A stretch of 64,000 nucleotides of DNA from Lobosporangium transversale. Its lineage: Eukaryota; Mortierellomycota; Mortierellomycetes; Mortierellales; Mortierellaceae. Of the stretch, positions 47,988-60,189 are shown piece after piece; positions within the stretch are counted from its first letter, which is position 1, and each line of letters opens with the position of its first letter. Below the pieces are notes generated by a model, which saw only the letters and a list, made by a program, of their open reading frames with translations, was not told the origin of the DNA and did not search any database. Position numbers and translations under genes: made by a program. The stretch lies in assembly GCF_002105155.1 (NCBI RefSeq), contig NW_019028985.1, positions 806,001-870,000 on the forward strand. Direction: 5' to 3'.

Positions 47988-48817
47988 TCAAACTAGATAA
48001 AAGTAACAAGAATCCGCCGAGAAAGCAAAAACACAGTCGAGTTAATTCGCAGGACTTGTTATTGTTTTCGTATTACAAGGTTACAAGGTGGAGAAAAGAT
48101 AACAGGGATAAAAGCAATTGGAAAGGAAGCGCGTGAAAGATGGCCCAAAAAAAAAAAAAAAATAAAATAAAAAAAAAATAAAAAAAAAAAATTGGATGGA
48201 TGGATGGTATATAGTACAGCACATGGTGTGCTATGTGGTAGATGCTGATGGTCTTAAAAGAGCAGGCTCTTGCCGTTTTTTTTTTTTTTTTTTTTTTTTT
48301 TTTTGTACGCACACATATACACTCACTCGCATGATCCTCACTCTATTTGAAAATGCTTTCCTCATCTCGGAGTACAACCCAGAGATGGATATACTCTTCT
48401 CTCGTCTCAATAGACAAAACCATGCGGTATGAGAGCCAAGCTTAATAGCATGGACCAGCAGAGAAATGAGAAATTAAAATAAATAGTAAAATAAAATAAA
48501 AACTTGTATACCTATTATCTTTGTTTCCAGTAGATCGAAAAAGGATGGTTTGAAAGAAAAAAGGATAGAAAGAAGATGTTTTGCAACAAAAGAATGATGA
48601 GGGGTAGAATTGTCTGCTTGGATAGATCAATGAATGTTGGATGGGTCAAGTGTTGATCCGTGCTTTTTTTTTTGGTCAAAGGGAGGATTATTTGGTTAGA
48701 TTGGTTTGCTGGATGACTGGTGACAGGTTTTTTTTTTTTATCCTTTTGTTCTTATTCGTTGATATACGATTAAAATGATAATGATAGTACTAATGATGAT
48801 GATGATGATGGTGATGG

Positions 48818-48848
<31 letters not shown>

Positions 48849-50834
48849 AATGATGATGGTGATGATAATGATGATTGTCAAAGAAAAGTACAAAAAAATA
48901 AAAAATAAAATAAAATAAGATAAAAGGGTTGAGTAACAAACAAGGAATAGAGAAAAGAGAAGAGAAGAGAAGAGAAGAGAAAAGGAAAAGAGAAAGGAGA
49001 AAAGAAAGGAAAAGCAAGTAAAGGGAAGGCAGGTTGTGAAGGAGAGGAATGAGTGTCGACCAGAAAGGAATGAGCTTTTTAGAATGAGAAGAGAGGAAAG
49101 AAGAGGCAAAGGGAGAAAGAAAAGGAAGGAAAAGGGAAAGAGAAAGGAGAGGACAGAGGCTGACGGCGAAGCAATAAAAAAAAAAAAAAAAAGACCAGGT
49201 CAAATGCATTGATTTTTTACGTTATTTCTTTTTGAGTGGTCCGGGGCGTAAAATGAAGAAAGGGTTGAGGTGTCATTGTAAAAAGCTCTTTGAAAAACAA
49301 AATAAAAGAGCTCTTTCCCTTTTTTTATTCTCCCTATCATTCTCTGTCCATTGTACGTCCAGAAGAGTCAAGGTCCATTGCTCATGCTCCATTGCAATGT
49401 CTTTATGAAATGGATCTCTCTCTCTCTCTCTCTTTTTATATTTCCTTGAATCGAGTTGTATGTTTGTCAATGCTTTGAGCGAACAAAAAGTTGATTTGAT
49501 TGTGTACAAAGCCTGATGTACCCGAACATCCGGTTTTCTGTTGTTGTTCTGATGATCAAGCAAACAAAAACAAAAAAGATCAAAACAATTCACCCCACAT
49601 CTTTCTCTCTCCACTTTTTCTCTCTCTTCTTCTCCTTCTCTTCTTTCTTCTTCACTTTCATGGGGTTACCATATATATAATACATTAACTGTGTATTTAC
49701 AACAGACTCTTTCAAAATCCCTTCATAAACTTCTTGTTTATTTTTTTTCATTGCTATTGCTAGAGATCATTTGATGATGCCAGTTGTAAGGATGTACAAA
49801 AAAAAAAAAAGGGTCTGACGCGCTTTGTTCTGATGAATGTTTGTAATCCAATGTGGAGTTTGACGTGTTTATCTCCTCTGAAAGTGGCTTTAACAAAGAT
49901 GCAGATGGATTTCAGAAAAAAGCTTCTTTTCCAATTTGATCATGCCATCCACTGATAAACTTTTTTTTCTCACACCCTTTCTAAGAAACAAAAATACTTT
50001 CTGGTTACGTTACTTTGCAACAATGACAAAAAAGATACTATATACATCCATACAAGAGCATCACAAACACGAGGATTAGAAAAGATGAGATAGTCCAACT
50101 ATTCAGCGCCATGGTTGCTCTCATCCTCGGAGAAAAAAAAAATACATGTATTCCCTTTTAAAAAAAAACAACAGTAAAAACAAAACAACAAAGAACAATC
50201 CAAAGTCCAACGGTATGTTGAACTGTGCGTAATCGAAAAAGGGGAAGGGGGGTTTTTTTTATTACCTCTGCCCGCATCTCTCTTTTCCCCTTTCCCTTTT
50301 CTCTCTATGAGTAAGACTATATGCTTTTGCAAAGTGTAGAAAGCATTTTTATCCAGTTGTACACACATATGCCTACAGACGTAAAAAAAAAAATGAGCAG
50401 GCAAATATACATGTATACAAAGCTTACAAAAAATAAAATAAAAAAAGAGCAAAAAGAGCAAAGGTGTGGAGGAACTAAAAACATAGACACATACAAAACG
50501 TGTTGGTCTTTCATTGTCCTCGAATCGCCCGATCTAATGAACTTCGCTCGATTCAATTAGAAAATACAAAGAAAAGGATACATGTATTATTAATACCTCA
50601 TGCACATGTACGGGCGCAAGTGAGCTTGTGTTTTTTAAAGAATAACCCTGTTGCCTGGCTCAAGTCAAGTGCTTGATTGGAAGGCTAAAGATATAAGAGT
50701 ACAGCAAGTCTTCCGCCAAAAATAATAATAGCACACCTTCCCTTTTACTCTGCATCGTAATCCAGCAAACCTTGGATGGAAAGTAAAAGTAAAAAACGGA
50801 TAAATGCATGTTTATGAATCATGGAATCTTCAAT
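47988..50834. other. 2.8-kb microsatellite-rich intergenic region
   Basis: The RING gene promoter lies at the left; the right holds the 3' flank of the pseudokinase. It contains a T run at 48278-48304, a (GAT)n tract, a GA-rich tract, a (TC)n near 49411-49432 and several A runs. The short frames are low-complexity translations and I accept none as a gene. Confidence 0.5.
48776..48876. repeat. Imperfect (GAT)n/(GGT) trinucleotide tract
   Basis: About 100 bp of GAT units with GGT and AAT interruptions. It is followed by A/T-rich then GA-rich (AGAGAAG)n sequence to about 49160. It produces poly-His or poly-Ile frames on the minus strand that are not supported as proteins. Confidence 0.85.
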
Positions 50835-53800
50835 CTACCCAGCAATCATCTCACTTTTCATCCCATTAGAACCAGCTGCGACCATCGCCATCTGCTTTCG
50901 AACACATCCACGACAAATCCATCGGTCTCCACATGTCCCAACCGGCATCTTGTAAAGCCCTCCATATCCTTCTCCTCCTCCTGGTCCCGTTACCTCTGGT
51001 TGGTCCACTTCCTCCAACTCCAACTCTTTATCTTCATTGCCATTATTACTCAGTCTCATACTTGCCCCAAACCGATCCGATAGGTCATTGTATCCTTCAC
51101 CATGACCCTCCACAAGATCTCCCTGACCAGCAACAGTTGGTTTTCGTCCAAGCATCTTCTCCGATGCTAATTGACATTGCCTCCGAACCAATCGACCTAG
51201 CCATTGCTCAAGAGCCTTCAGTGTCGGACCTCGCAAAGATCTCAGCTCATTCAATCCCGGCGCTGGCCCCACTTGATACTGAACCGCTGTCTGCAAGGCC
51301 TCATAATACGATCGTAGAGAGGAATACCACCGTTGACAATTATCCAACGGTGTCCCTGTCAAGGCCAAGGGCCGGTCCAATCTCGATGTCTCATACCCCG
51401 GATTGTTCGTCCCTGCAACCGCCACCAAATGCAACATCAATTTTCCAACGTCCTGTACAAACGCTGTAGGCTCTTGAAGAATATAACCTCGGTGGTCCGT
51501 CACATGTGCATCCTCTCCATATCCGCTCAGTCCTTCACAGAGCAACACTAGCCGTAAATTCTTGTTCTGCAATAAATTAGTCGGTAAGAATGGCTCTGAC
51601 GGTGTCAGATCATTTCTCATTGGCGGAAGGATCATGAACAACCGGGGTACTTGATCAAAAGGCGAATCCAAAATTCGTCCAATCCCTTCTAACAACATCA
51701 TTTGATGCTGAGATGAAGAAGACATCGCCAAAGATCCATAAGCCGAATCACTCGACGATCCATTGCTACCATGGCTGTTGGGACCACCACCGTTATCTGC
51801 ACCGCCACCACCTTCTGTCTCAAAAGAACTTTGTCCTCCCTTCAAATTACACAACCGCGTGGCCTTGAGGTCCCGTAGCGAGAGAATACTGTTGTTCCGA
51901 ATCAACAGCTCCTGTGTGACCGGCCTTGGAGAAATAGGTCGTGTAAAAATATCCAGCCTCAACAATTCGGACGCTGACAGTCTCTTCTCGGGATCATATG
52001 CTAGCATCGAGTCCAACAGTTGGTGATATTCAGGCGGGATATTTTTGACGTCATAATAACGCACTGGCTCGATTCCATTTGTCCTGGTCCCCAAAAGAAC
52101 GTCCTTTGCATGATCATCTGTCTTGAACAAAGGCTGATCTGTCAAAAGTTCATAAATCACTAGTCCTAGCGACCAGATATCCAATGATCCCTTCGCAACC
52201 ACCCCTGTGGCTGAAGCGTTCCTGATCAGAATCTCTGGGGCCGCATAGGAAAATGTACATCGCCCCACAGTCTCTTCATCCATTATACGAGCAGCTTCAA
52301 AGTCCACCAACTTCCACCCATTTCCATTCTGTCCTGGCTTCATAGTCGAGGCCATATAAGGGTCACGAACAAAATTCGAAGGCTTGATGTTCAAATGACA
52401 CACTTTACGGCCGTGGATCCATTGGACGCACTCGATCAATGACCACACAATCGGTAAAGTCACTTCCAGACCCTCACCAGAGGCAATACTGTCCTCAATG
52501 TATTGTTGAAGCGTCTCTGGATACCACTGCATGACTGACAAATACCGACAGCCCTCGTAATCCGTACCATGCGGATGCATAAATGTCTCATACAGACCCA
52601 CAACAAATGGATTGACAGCCTGGCTGTCTTGTTGAGGTTGAGCATAGTCCGAGTACTGACTCTCAAGTTTCTCTTCTGGGTGTTGACAAGTCAAATATCG
52701 CATCATCACACAATCAACTTCCCATTCCCTCTTGGACTTGAGCCACTTGAGAATCACACGATCATTACCACCCTTGTCCATTGAGAACTGCCTCTGAAGC
52801 TGTCGCTGGGCTAGTGTTCTTGATTGCTGTTGTTGTTGATGCTGGAATGGTGATCGAACTTGGCCAGAACCCAGGAGTGGACTCTTGTCCTTGGTATAAA
52901 ACCCTTCACGGACATATTTTTCGCGCGCCATGCCCAATGCATACCGCGACATGATCCTTCGACCGATTGATCGATCCGTTAATCCATCTTTGATGTCATT
53001 GCCTTCCCATATCACTGCACGTGGCATGTAATGTGAAAAGATGAGTTCTCGAGCCTTGGCGGGGATATTGGTTGGCATAGGCAACGCCGGGGATTTGTGC
53101 ATCGTATTAAAGGAGTCTATCTCTGAAAATGAGGACGTATTGGGATGTTGGTAAGCGACCGTCGGTTGGTATTGCTGTTGTTGTTGTTGTTGTTGCTGCT
53201 GGCACTTTTGCTGTTGCTGTTGTTGAGGATATTGCTGAGACTGCTGTATGGGCGATGCAGAATAAATGGGTTGTCCTCCATTGTGGATAGTGTTGTTCAG
53301 CTGGGTCGGTATAGGCGTTGACGATGATTGCTGTACCTGCACTTGTGTCTGCGCTGCTGGTGGTTGTGTAGCATAATACGAATGACTGATATCAGGACGC
53401 TGCATCTCTGGCGTCCTATGTTGAGCGTTATTAAGAGTCCCTAGCCCATGATGCGGTTGAGCCTGTGTTACCACGGGCGCTGGTTGTGGTAATTGGTTGG
53501 TAATCACACGCTGATGTTCCTGAGAATATGTGTTGGGCATGTATCCAGTAGCAGGTCCAAGTGAAGATACAATCGTTGGTGAGATGCAAGGTTGTGAATT
53601 CCCTGTCTGTGGCATAATGCCTACCATACTACCGAGCTGTGGCGACGATAAGGGCCCTCCTGTGTTACGCAGCATCTGCAACTGCTGTGGAGGGATTTGG
53701 TTTCGCGATGGAAGTGACATATATTTCGAATTGCCAGAGTTATCCATTTTGGAGCGACCGATCGATGACTGGCGCTGATTGGGCACATTATGAGGTTGAT

Positions 53801-56201
53801 ACGAGGCAGCGTTGGTTTGACCGGGCGATTGACCCCAGGGCTGTTGCGGTGGTATAGAGAAATGAGGTTGGATTTGTGTAGGGTGTGGTTGATTTGTTGG
53901 AAAGGGCATGTTGGGGGGTATTCCCGAAAGATTGGGCTGTTGCTGCTGCTGTGGGTATTGCTGAAGCAGGTGCGTATTGTTGAGGGGCTGAAGCCCGTTG
54001 GGCGGCGCTTGTTGATGTAGATAAGATTGTTGAGCCTGAGCAAAGCTCTGGAAGGGTTGCTGTGGTTGTCCATTGGGTAAGTAGGAAGGATCACCGGGAT
54101 AACCGCTATATCCTTGTTGTGATTGCGGTCTAGGGAAGAGGTCCCGTGGGTTACTTGCCATTTGAGTTTTGAGGTCGTCATAATAGAATTGAGCAGAAAG
54201 CGCACGACGCATAAGCTGTGGTGTCGGCTCCAGCCAGTTGGGATCAAACGGTGCGATCAGCAGATTGAGCTGGTTGATGTTGCCATGACTATCCTGAGAA
54301 GTAAATGTTGGCTTTGGGCTACTGATACTACGCTTGTCCTCATCACCCTCTGCAGTAAAATTCGACTCACTGTCGGAAGATCCGAACGTGGGAGTTAGAG
54401 CCATTTCTCGAACCTCTTCCATTGATCTGGATCCGATCCTATTTTGAGAGGGCTCCTTCAATTTGATAGTGGGATTTCGTTGATTCAGATATTCCATGGA
54501 GCGTGTCCGGCCCAATCGGCCCGAGAGTGTGCGCGAAATACCGTTGGACTGTCCAGCAGTAGATGTTGAGGACGAGGTCTTGTTGGCTGTATTTCTTCTG
54601 CTATTACTATGGGACGATGTTGAGGCTGTGCCTTTGTCTTTGTCGTCCTTCTTTGATGATTTGGCCTTGACGATTCGATTCTTATGGTCCAGTCGAAAAG
54701 GTGGGTCTTTGGGTCCTTCCTCTTCCTCCTAATTGTTTTTATATTGAGCAATTGCATGAATGTGATCATGAATAGGGGATGGAAGGGGAGTGAAGGGTAA
54801 AGAGGTAATCCGCCACATAATAGTGAAATCAGATATTTTCCGCCGAGTTGACATGCAAGATAAGAAAATGAGCAGATAGAGGAAAGTAGAATAGGAGGAA
54901 AGGGGGAAGGAGAGAAGGAGTCGGTCAGTCACATCATCCGAAATTCATGTCCATGGGTTAAAAAAAAAAAGTTCGTCCGACCCCTGCCCATTTGATTTTC
55001 CAGGCTATTACCCGTTTCTCCCATGACTCCCACTCTTGCGCCCAAAAATCTAGGCTGTTTTTTTTTTTTTTTTTTAATGTCCCGCGGCGTGTACGAGAAT
55101 GCATACCAGACGTAAATACAACACAACACCACAGGAATTCAATTGGATAAACATTCAGTTGCCAAAGCATAATACTTTTACTTACAGATGGTTCACATAA
55201 CTGCAAACGGAGATGCACTTGACCTGCTGGCTTGCCATCGAACATCAACTGGAACCAGCCTAAAAATGATTTGGTAACAGGGTTGTTTAGTAGTTAGTAG
55301 TTGAAATGGGAAAGAATCGTAAAAAAAAAAGTTTATCCGCATTATGCAAATCTAAAAGCTTGGTTCTAAACAAAGAGAGAGAAAGAATAATGTTTTTTTT
55401 TTTTTTTTTTTTCCTTTCCACAAGTCGTCATTGGTTTGCAAGTTCTTTTTCTTTTACCTTCGTACTGTCCACTCTCTTTTGAAAACAAAAGCTGCTTAAG
55501 ATCAATTTCACAGCTGCCAATCAGTCCATCACTTGAGCCCAACTTGGCGCCTGTCTTCTCATGGATGCAGCAAACTGTGAGTGTGGTCTCTTCGCAGGAT
55601 GAGGAATTATGAATGCGGTTGTAATTTATCTGTTCCAAAGAAAAAAAAATTGTAATACAAGTGTGAGCGAGTAGATGATAAGATGGAAATGTTGGAACAA
55701 CATCTGCAAACTGAGATGAACGGTATGGATGTTTTGTTTCTCTACCGCTTGATTCCATAAGGGTTTCACACCACCTTTGATGGCGACTCGCGTAAACTTC
55801 CGGCGTCCCTGGATGAAAAAGGCAAGATATGGATCTAATTCATTTAAATCAATGCAAAGTCATCAATGAGATGAAAAATAAAAAGTAATCGTATGGATAA
55901 GTATAGTGGTATATATGAGGCCTTTTTCTATTTTGTTTGTTTTATTCAATGGACAGAAACTTGAATTAGACAAGCAATGTGCAATCTCAACTTTGTTCAT
56001 TCCGTTACGAGTCATTGTCATTCCAAATACCATGACTATTACTTCATGCTCACTCTGCATCCAGAAAAAAAAAAAAGAGTAAAGAATGTGATTATGTCAT
56101 TTTTTTTCTGTTATACCTTGGGCACCAAACAGCTTCCGTTTCGCAAGGTCTTTGGCCTCAATGGCAACAATAATAAGACCTCTCGGGAATGTGTGTACCA
56201 T
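50835..56201 (-). CDS. C2-domain pseudokinase with Gln-rich linker
   Basis: Five exons, 56201-56117, 55834-55746, 55629-55458, 55259-55186 and 54728-50835, give 1437 aa. Exons 1-4 (140 aa) form a C2 domain: GLIIVAIEAKDLAKRKLFG, DPYLAFFIQGRRKFTRVAIK, GGVKPLWNQ and GWFQLMFDGKPAGQVHLRL. A long Gln/Pro/Ser-rich linker with polyQ follows. The kinase-like domain spans about 795-1070. Lys801 (VILKWLK) is kept, but the HRD loop reads HLNIKPSN (Asn920 in place of the catalytic Asp) and DFG reads DFEAAR (949-951), with APE at 970-972 intact. Catalysis is therefore doubtful and a scaffold role likely. Downstream (about 1170-1300) is a conserved-looking block, VPRLFMILPP..LRLVLLCEG..HRGYILQEPTAF, of unknown fold. 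The start is the ATG opening the C2 domain. Exon 1 and upstream DNA are duplicated at 62.1-64.0 kb. Confidence 0.85.
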
Positions 56202-56798
56202 TCTTTTTTATAAAATATAAAAGCTTGATTAGGGACGTTATGGATGTGTCCGTTTAGATGTTCTCGGTGCTGATTTGTATGAATGTATCCCAATTGAACC
56301 TCTGGAACGGTTTGAATATGAGCAAATGTCAAAATGAAAAGAATATGGTATGGATGAAGAAAGAATTACGATCGTGAAAGAAGATAGCAAGAAGGAGAGA
56401 AAAAGGCTGATCGTAGACGATGCAGCAACGACAGACCGAAAATGATGAAATGGTTAATGGCTGGATAACTGCAGTTTTAGAAAAGAAGAAAAATAAAATA
56501 AAATAAAATAAAAAAAAAACCAGTTGCGTGTCTCTCTGCAATGTGTGGTGTTACATGGGTAGCGGGCTGTGTCTTTTGTGACAGACAATGGCGCTGATGG
56601 TGGGCTCGGGAATTAAGAGGCCGCCGTCTCGTGGAGAGTACTAATGAAGGAAAGAGAGCATGGAGAGGTGGGAAAGAGAAAGAAGAGAAAATTATATATA
56701 TCTGTATTAGAAATGAGAGAGGTTGGTTTTGTGATAAATGGTCGCCTTCTTGTAAACTCTGTTGGACTTTCAGACTTTTGTTGTGGCGATGCTCAACG

Positions 56799-57401
56799 TC
56801 AACAAAACAATGAGCAAATGGGGCTGAATGATCGCCAAGCGCGCATTCCAAGCAGACCGTGGAGAACGGATCGATTTCTCGGAATGACCTTGAACATTTC
56901 GCCAGCAACGAGAGCGATGTAGATGCAGATAAAACCAAGGTACAGGACGTCAAGGAAGTAAGAAGAGGTAAGGAAGCGAGTGGACTTGAAGAATATCAAA
57001 GAGGGATGTAGAAGAGTCTGTGAGAAGTACGCAATGTCATAAGTAAATAGAACAAAAGAAATACAGAGGGTGAATGCATGTATACATGTCTGCATCACAC
57101 CACCAAGCTCTGTAACGGTCAACATTAGACTGAGGACTCACTTCTCTGTGCTGCTGTGACATCTCAGAGACAAGGCCTCAATAGAAGACACAACGAGTCC
57201 ATCGTGGGGTTGACAGTGTGAGTCTGAAAACAGCCATATACTCACCATTACATTTGTTGGTGACTTTATCTTGTCACTGCATATATACGGTAACAATATG
57301 ACATGTGGACACTCACTCCTCCTTACTGCATGGCAGCAAGAACAAGGTACTTCAACCACATAAACAGTCATCGACCAATGTTGAGTAGTGACGATGATCA
57401 A
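56799..57401 (-). other. Uncharacterised open frames in duplicated block
   Basis: Two minus-strand frames, 57401-57138 (87 aa, Cys/His-rich) and 57125-56799 (108 aa), have coding-like texture. The second has two hydrophobic stretches, about residues 12-40 and 58-76 (YFLDVLYLGFICIYIALVAG). GTGAGT sites occur at 57139 and 57244, but I could not join the frames by introns of reasonable size in matching phase. They may be exons of a small membrane protein, a decayed gene, or chance. Identical copies lie at 63447-63184 and 63171-62845. Confidence 0.3.
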
Positions 57402-57775
57402 GATAGGGAGCGATACATGGCCATCGACGAGAGCCCAGAACGAGCACTGTCTAGAAAGCTGAATATACTCTGAGTATGATGCTTCTGTTTATACTTGCAC
57501 TCTCTCTACAAGCATCCACAGTGGGCTTCCTATGCCATCTTTTCTCGTGTCAACAATTAGTGGCGTGATGGTGTATGGAGTCTACTGCTCAAGTCTTTTT
57601 TAGTTTCCCCTATGCATTGGTTGAATGGAGTGACGATGCCATCTGTATGTCTTTCTTGACGTTATGTCCCTCCAAGCTCCAAGCTTTTCTCATAGTCGAA
57701 TCAGATGATTCATCACAGCACCAACATGGTTTGTGATAATGGATCGGTCTCTAAAACCCAACCCTTCCAGGATGG

Positions 57776-58072
57776 ATGATGCTCTCCTCAACCTGCATTG
57801 CTTACTTTGCTGTCAACCTGGCAACATCCAGCACTTTCCCTAAAGATAGACCGATCCTACACTTTCCATTGGCAGTAGAGCTCGAAGGAATACATACTCT
57901 TTATGACAAGTCGTCTCTTTCACATCGGTATGGAGGTCAAACTGTTCGCAGGAAACTTTTGATTTCACTGTCTCACCAATACATAGACATCGACATAGCT
58001 CCTCTCATGAGGGATTATTTGTCGAGGTCTGACTGCCCACGATACGCTGATATTGTTGTGAAAAAGCAATGA
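57776..58072 (+). other. 98-aa open frame, unknown
   Basis: An ATG-initiated frame of 98 aa with mixed composition (ends DIVVKKQ). It has no recognised motif and no nearby splice partners. Its start is repeated in copy B at 63822, which the window cuts off. It may be a chance frame. Confidence 0.25.
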
Positions 58073-58716
58073 ACAGCACTGCTTCTCACAGTTTCCTTGA
58101 CATTGGATAGGATCACAACCGAGCCTCTACTCCACTTTCCTATCATTCATGTATCCTATAATTATGTCTCCTCCTTGAACCTTTTTGCTAGAGCTGCTTT
58201 TCTAACTTTGCAAGTATCTATGGAATGTTACGTAGTAAATAGGATAAAAGACCTGTATTTGCCTCACGATCCAGTGGCTCCGTGTTCTATGTTTCCCTCT
58301 ACACCTCCTTTTTTTTTTTCTTTTTTTTTTTTTTTTTGGTGCAAAGTACCTGTACCTTCGCTTTCACCCAGCAAAGGAATATTTCACCCTAATCCTAATC
58401 CTATTCCAATCCCAGACAAGTCGCGTTTTTTTTTTTTTTTTTTTTTTTTTTTCAATAAAAAAATAGAGAGTATGGTAATCGGTTATTGATTTTGATCACT
58501 AATTGATTATTCAGATCGCCAAATCAATTCAATAATTATATGGTTTTAGAATATGGTCATGGCCAAATGATGAGGACAAATACACATTTATATTTATATA
58601 TTAGTAATAATAGAGAGCAACAGCAGTAAGAGATAAATATCATGATGTAGATGTAATATTTTTATTTCTGCGCTAAGTTTTTCTTTGCTATCTAGTAGCA
58701 ACTCTTGCGTTTTTTT
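58073..58716. other. Intergenic, FAD2 3' flank
   Basis: T homopolymers at about 58311-58336 and 58427-58451 and AT-rich DNA next to the FAD2 stop codon. A short CCTAATCCTAATCC run at about 58388-58402 is too brief to call telomeric. No gene seen. Confidence 0.5.
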
Positions 58717-59910
58717 TTACTTCTTAAAAAAGACAACGTCGCCTTCGTCTTCAACAAATCGACATTCTCGGAAGGATCTCCAACAGGCAATTGCAATAGG
58801 GGTATCATCATAAATATAATACTCTCCTAACAGCTTCTTGAGATGATATGTAGCTTCCTCTGCATGATAGAATGGCATCTGTGAGAATAAATGATGTGCC
58901 ACATGTGTGTGTGCAATCCCATGGAACATATGATCCAAGAACTTGCCGAAAGAGCGGTCAACAGTGCAAAGGGCTCCACGCTGAAAGTTCCAGGCACCTT
59001 CACGGTAGTGCGGTACCTTGGTGTCTGTGTGTTGCAAGAACGTGATTATGATCAACCAAAAGTTGACAAAGAGATAAGGAATGCCATAGTACTTTACGAC
59101 AGTCAAGAACGAGGTCTGGAATGAAGCATAGACCAAAGCGCCCAAAGTAAGCAGGACACCGAAGTCAGAGAGAATAACATCACTAAAGTCGCGAGCTTCA
59201 AAGATAGGAGACCATGTATGGAAGTGTGAAGTCCAGCGACCATAATCCTGACCCTTGGCATTGCCAAACAAATAGGCAGGCCAGCCAAACAAGACATAGA
59301 TCAGCATCCAGAAAAGAGTCACAATGGGAGCCTCTTCATCCAAATGCTCACCATAAGCTTCCTCCTCTGTCTCAGAATGCTCCAAGGGAGGCAAACCAAC
59401 TTGTTTACGGGTCTTGGGGACAAAGACCTGGTCCTTGGTCATATGGCCCGTAGCTTTATGATGCTTCGAGTGTGAGATTCTCCACGAGTGGTAAGGGACC
59501 AATAAGGCAGAGTGCAAAATCCAGCCAACAGTGTTATTTAAGGTCTTGGAAGTTGAGAAAGATTGATGGCCACACTCGTGAGCGAGGATCCAAATGCCAG
59601 TGCCAACAATGCCTTGCAAGACCCAGTAAACAGGCCATGCAAGATAACGGATCAAAGGGTTCTGCACCTTGTCAATCTGCGTGGCAGCCAAGAACAAGAG
59701 CGAAAGATATATCAGATCGATGGCAACGTGGGTCAAACCACGGAGACCTGAACGCTCGAAGCAGTGAGCAGGAATACAATCTCGGATCTCCTTGATAGTG
59801 AATTCGGGGACCTTGTAGTTGCGCTCAAAGGCAGCCTTGGAAGGAGCTGGTGAAGTGTTGCTGACAACACGCTGGTGAAGGCCAGTTGCATCGGTTGTGT
59901 TGGATAACAT
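58717..59910 (-). CDS. FAD2: Delta-12 fatty acid desaturase
   Basis: Single exon, 397 aa starting MLSNTTDATG. It has the three histidine boxes of membrane di-iron desaturases: HECGH (111-115), HSKHH (147-151) and HVAHH (336-340), with hydrophobic segments around them for an ER membrane protein. The blocks PEFTIKEIRDCIPAHCFERS, HKATGHMTKDQVFVPKTR and FHGIAHTHVAHHLFSQMPFY are strongly Mortierella-like. It converts oleoyl to linoleoyl lipids, the entry step to gamma-linolenic and arachidonic acid in these fungi. A further 14 in-frame codons upstream of the chosen ATG are probably 5' leader. It sits inside the roughly 6-kb interval between the duplicated blocks. Confidence 0.96.
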   Translation of the reverse strand: MLSNTTDATGLHQRVVSNTSPAPSKAAFERNYKVPEFTIKEIRDCIPAHCFERSGLRGLTHVAIDLIYLSLLFLAATQIDKVQNPLIRYLAWPVYWVLQGIVGTGIWILAHECGHQSFSTSKTLNNTVGWILHSALLVPYHSWRISHSKHHKATGHMTKDQVFVPKTRKQVGLPPLEHSETEEEAYGEHLDEEAPIVTLFWMLIYVLFGWPAYLFGNAKGQDYGRWTSHFHTWSPIFEARDFSDVILSDFGVLLTLGALVYASFQTSFLTVVKYYGIPYLFVNFWLIIITFLQHTDTKVPHYREGAWNFQRGALCTVDRSFGKFLDHMFHGIAHTHVAHHLFSQMPFYHAEEATYHLKKLLGEYYIYDDTPIAIACWRSFRECRFVEDEGDVVFFKK

Positions 59911-60189
59911 CTTTGCTGGCTTCCGAATAATAATAACCACTAGGAATATCAAGAAAGGGAAGGTGAGAAAGAAAGACGACGAGGAAAAGAAAGCGAAGAA
60001 AAAGAAAAGAAAAGAAAAGAAAAAGGAGACGCAAAAAGAAGGATTTATATCCCAAAAAAAAGATCATTTATATCTATTCACCGTTTTCTGCTGGTTGATT
60101 GAGCTCAACCTCAGTGAGATACTCTAAGCGTTCACTCAGTTCTGACTTGGTAAGCGATCGTAAAAGGCAGTAAAAAGGGAACAAATCAT

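Larger units (their letters stand above)
56090..58072. repeat. Duplicated block, copy A
   Basis: From about 56090 to at least 57954 this sequence recurs at 62136-64000 with an offset of 6046-6047. Identity is nearly complete across 1.7 kb of mostly non-coding DNA; several translated frames are letter-for-letter the same. Visible differences sit near the left border: one indel at about 56213, a synonymous change at 56154, and scattered changes in intron 1 of the C2 pseudokinase. The left border lies next to an A12 run (56065-56076). The right border is unknown because copy B runs off the window. Confidence 0.92.

Noticed and set aside
48738..49209. Minus-strand frames rich in Phe, Leu, Ser, then His or Ile
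   Set aside because: They translate GA-rich and (GAT)n microsatellites; there are no conserved residues and the frames are low complexity throughout.
58388..58402. Telomere-like CCTAATCCTAATCC
   Set aside because: Only two to three units, not the CCCTAA fungal repeat, and coding DNA continues on both sides.
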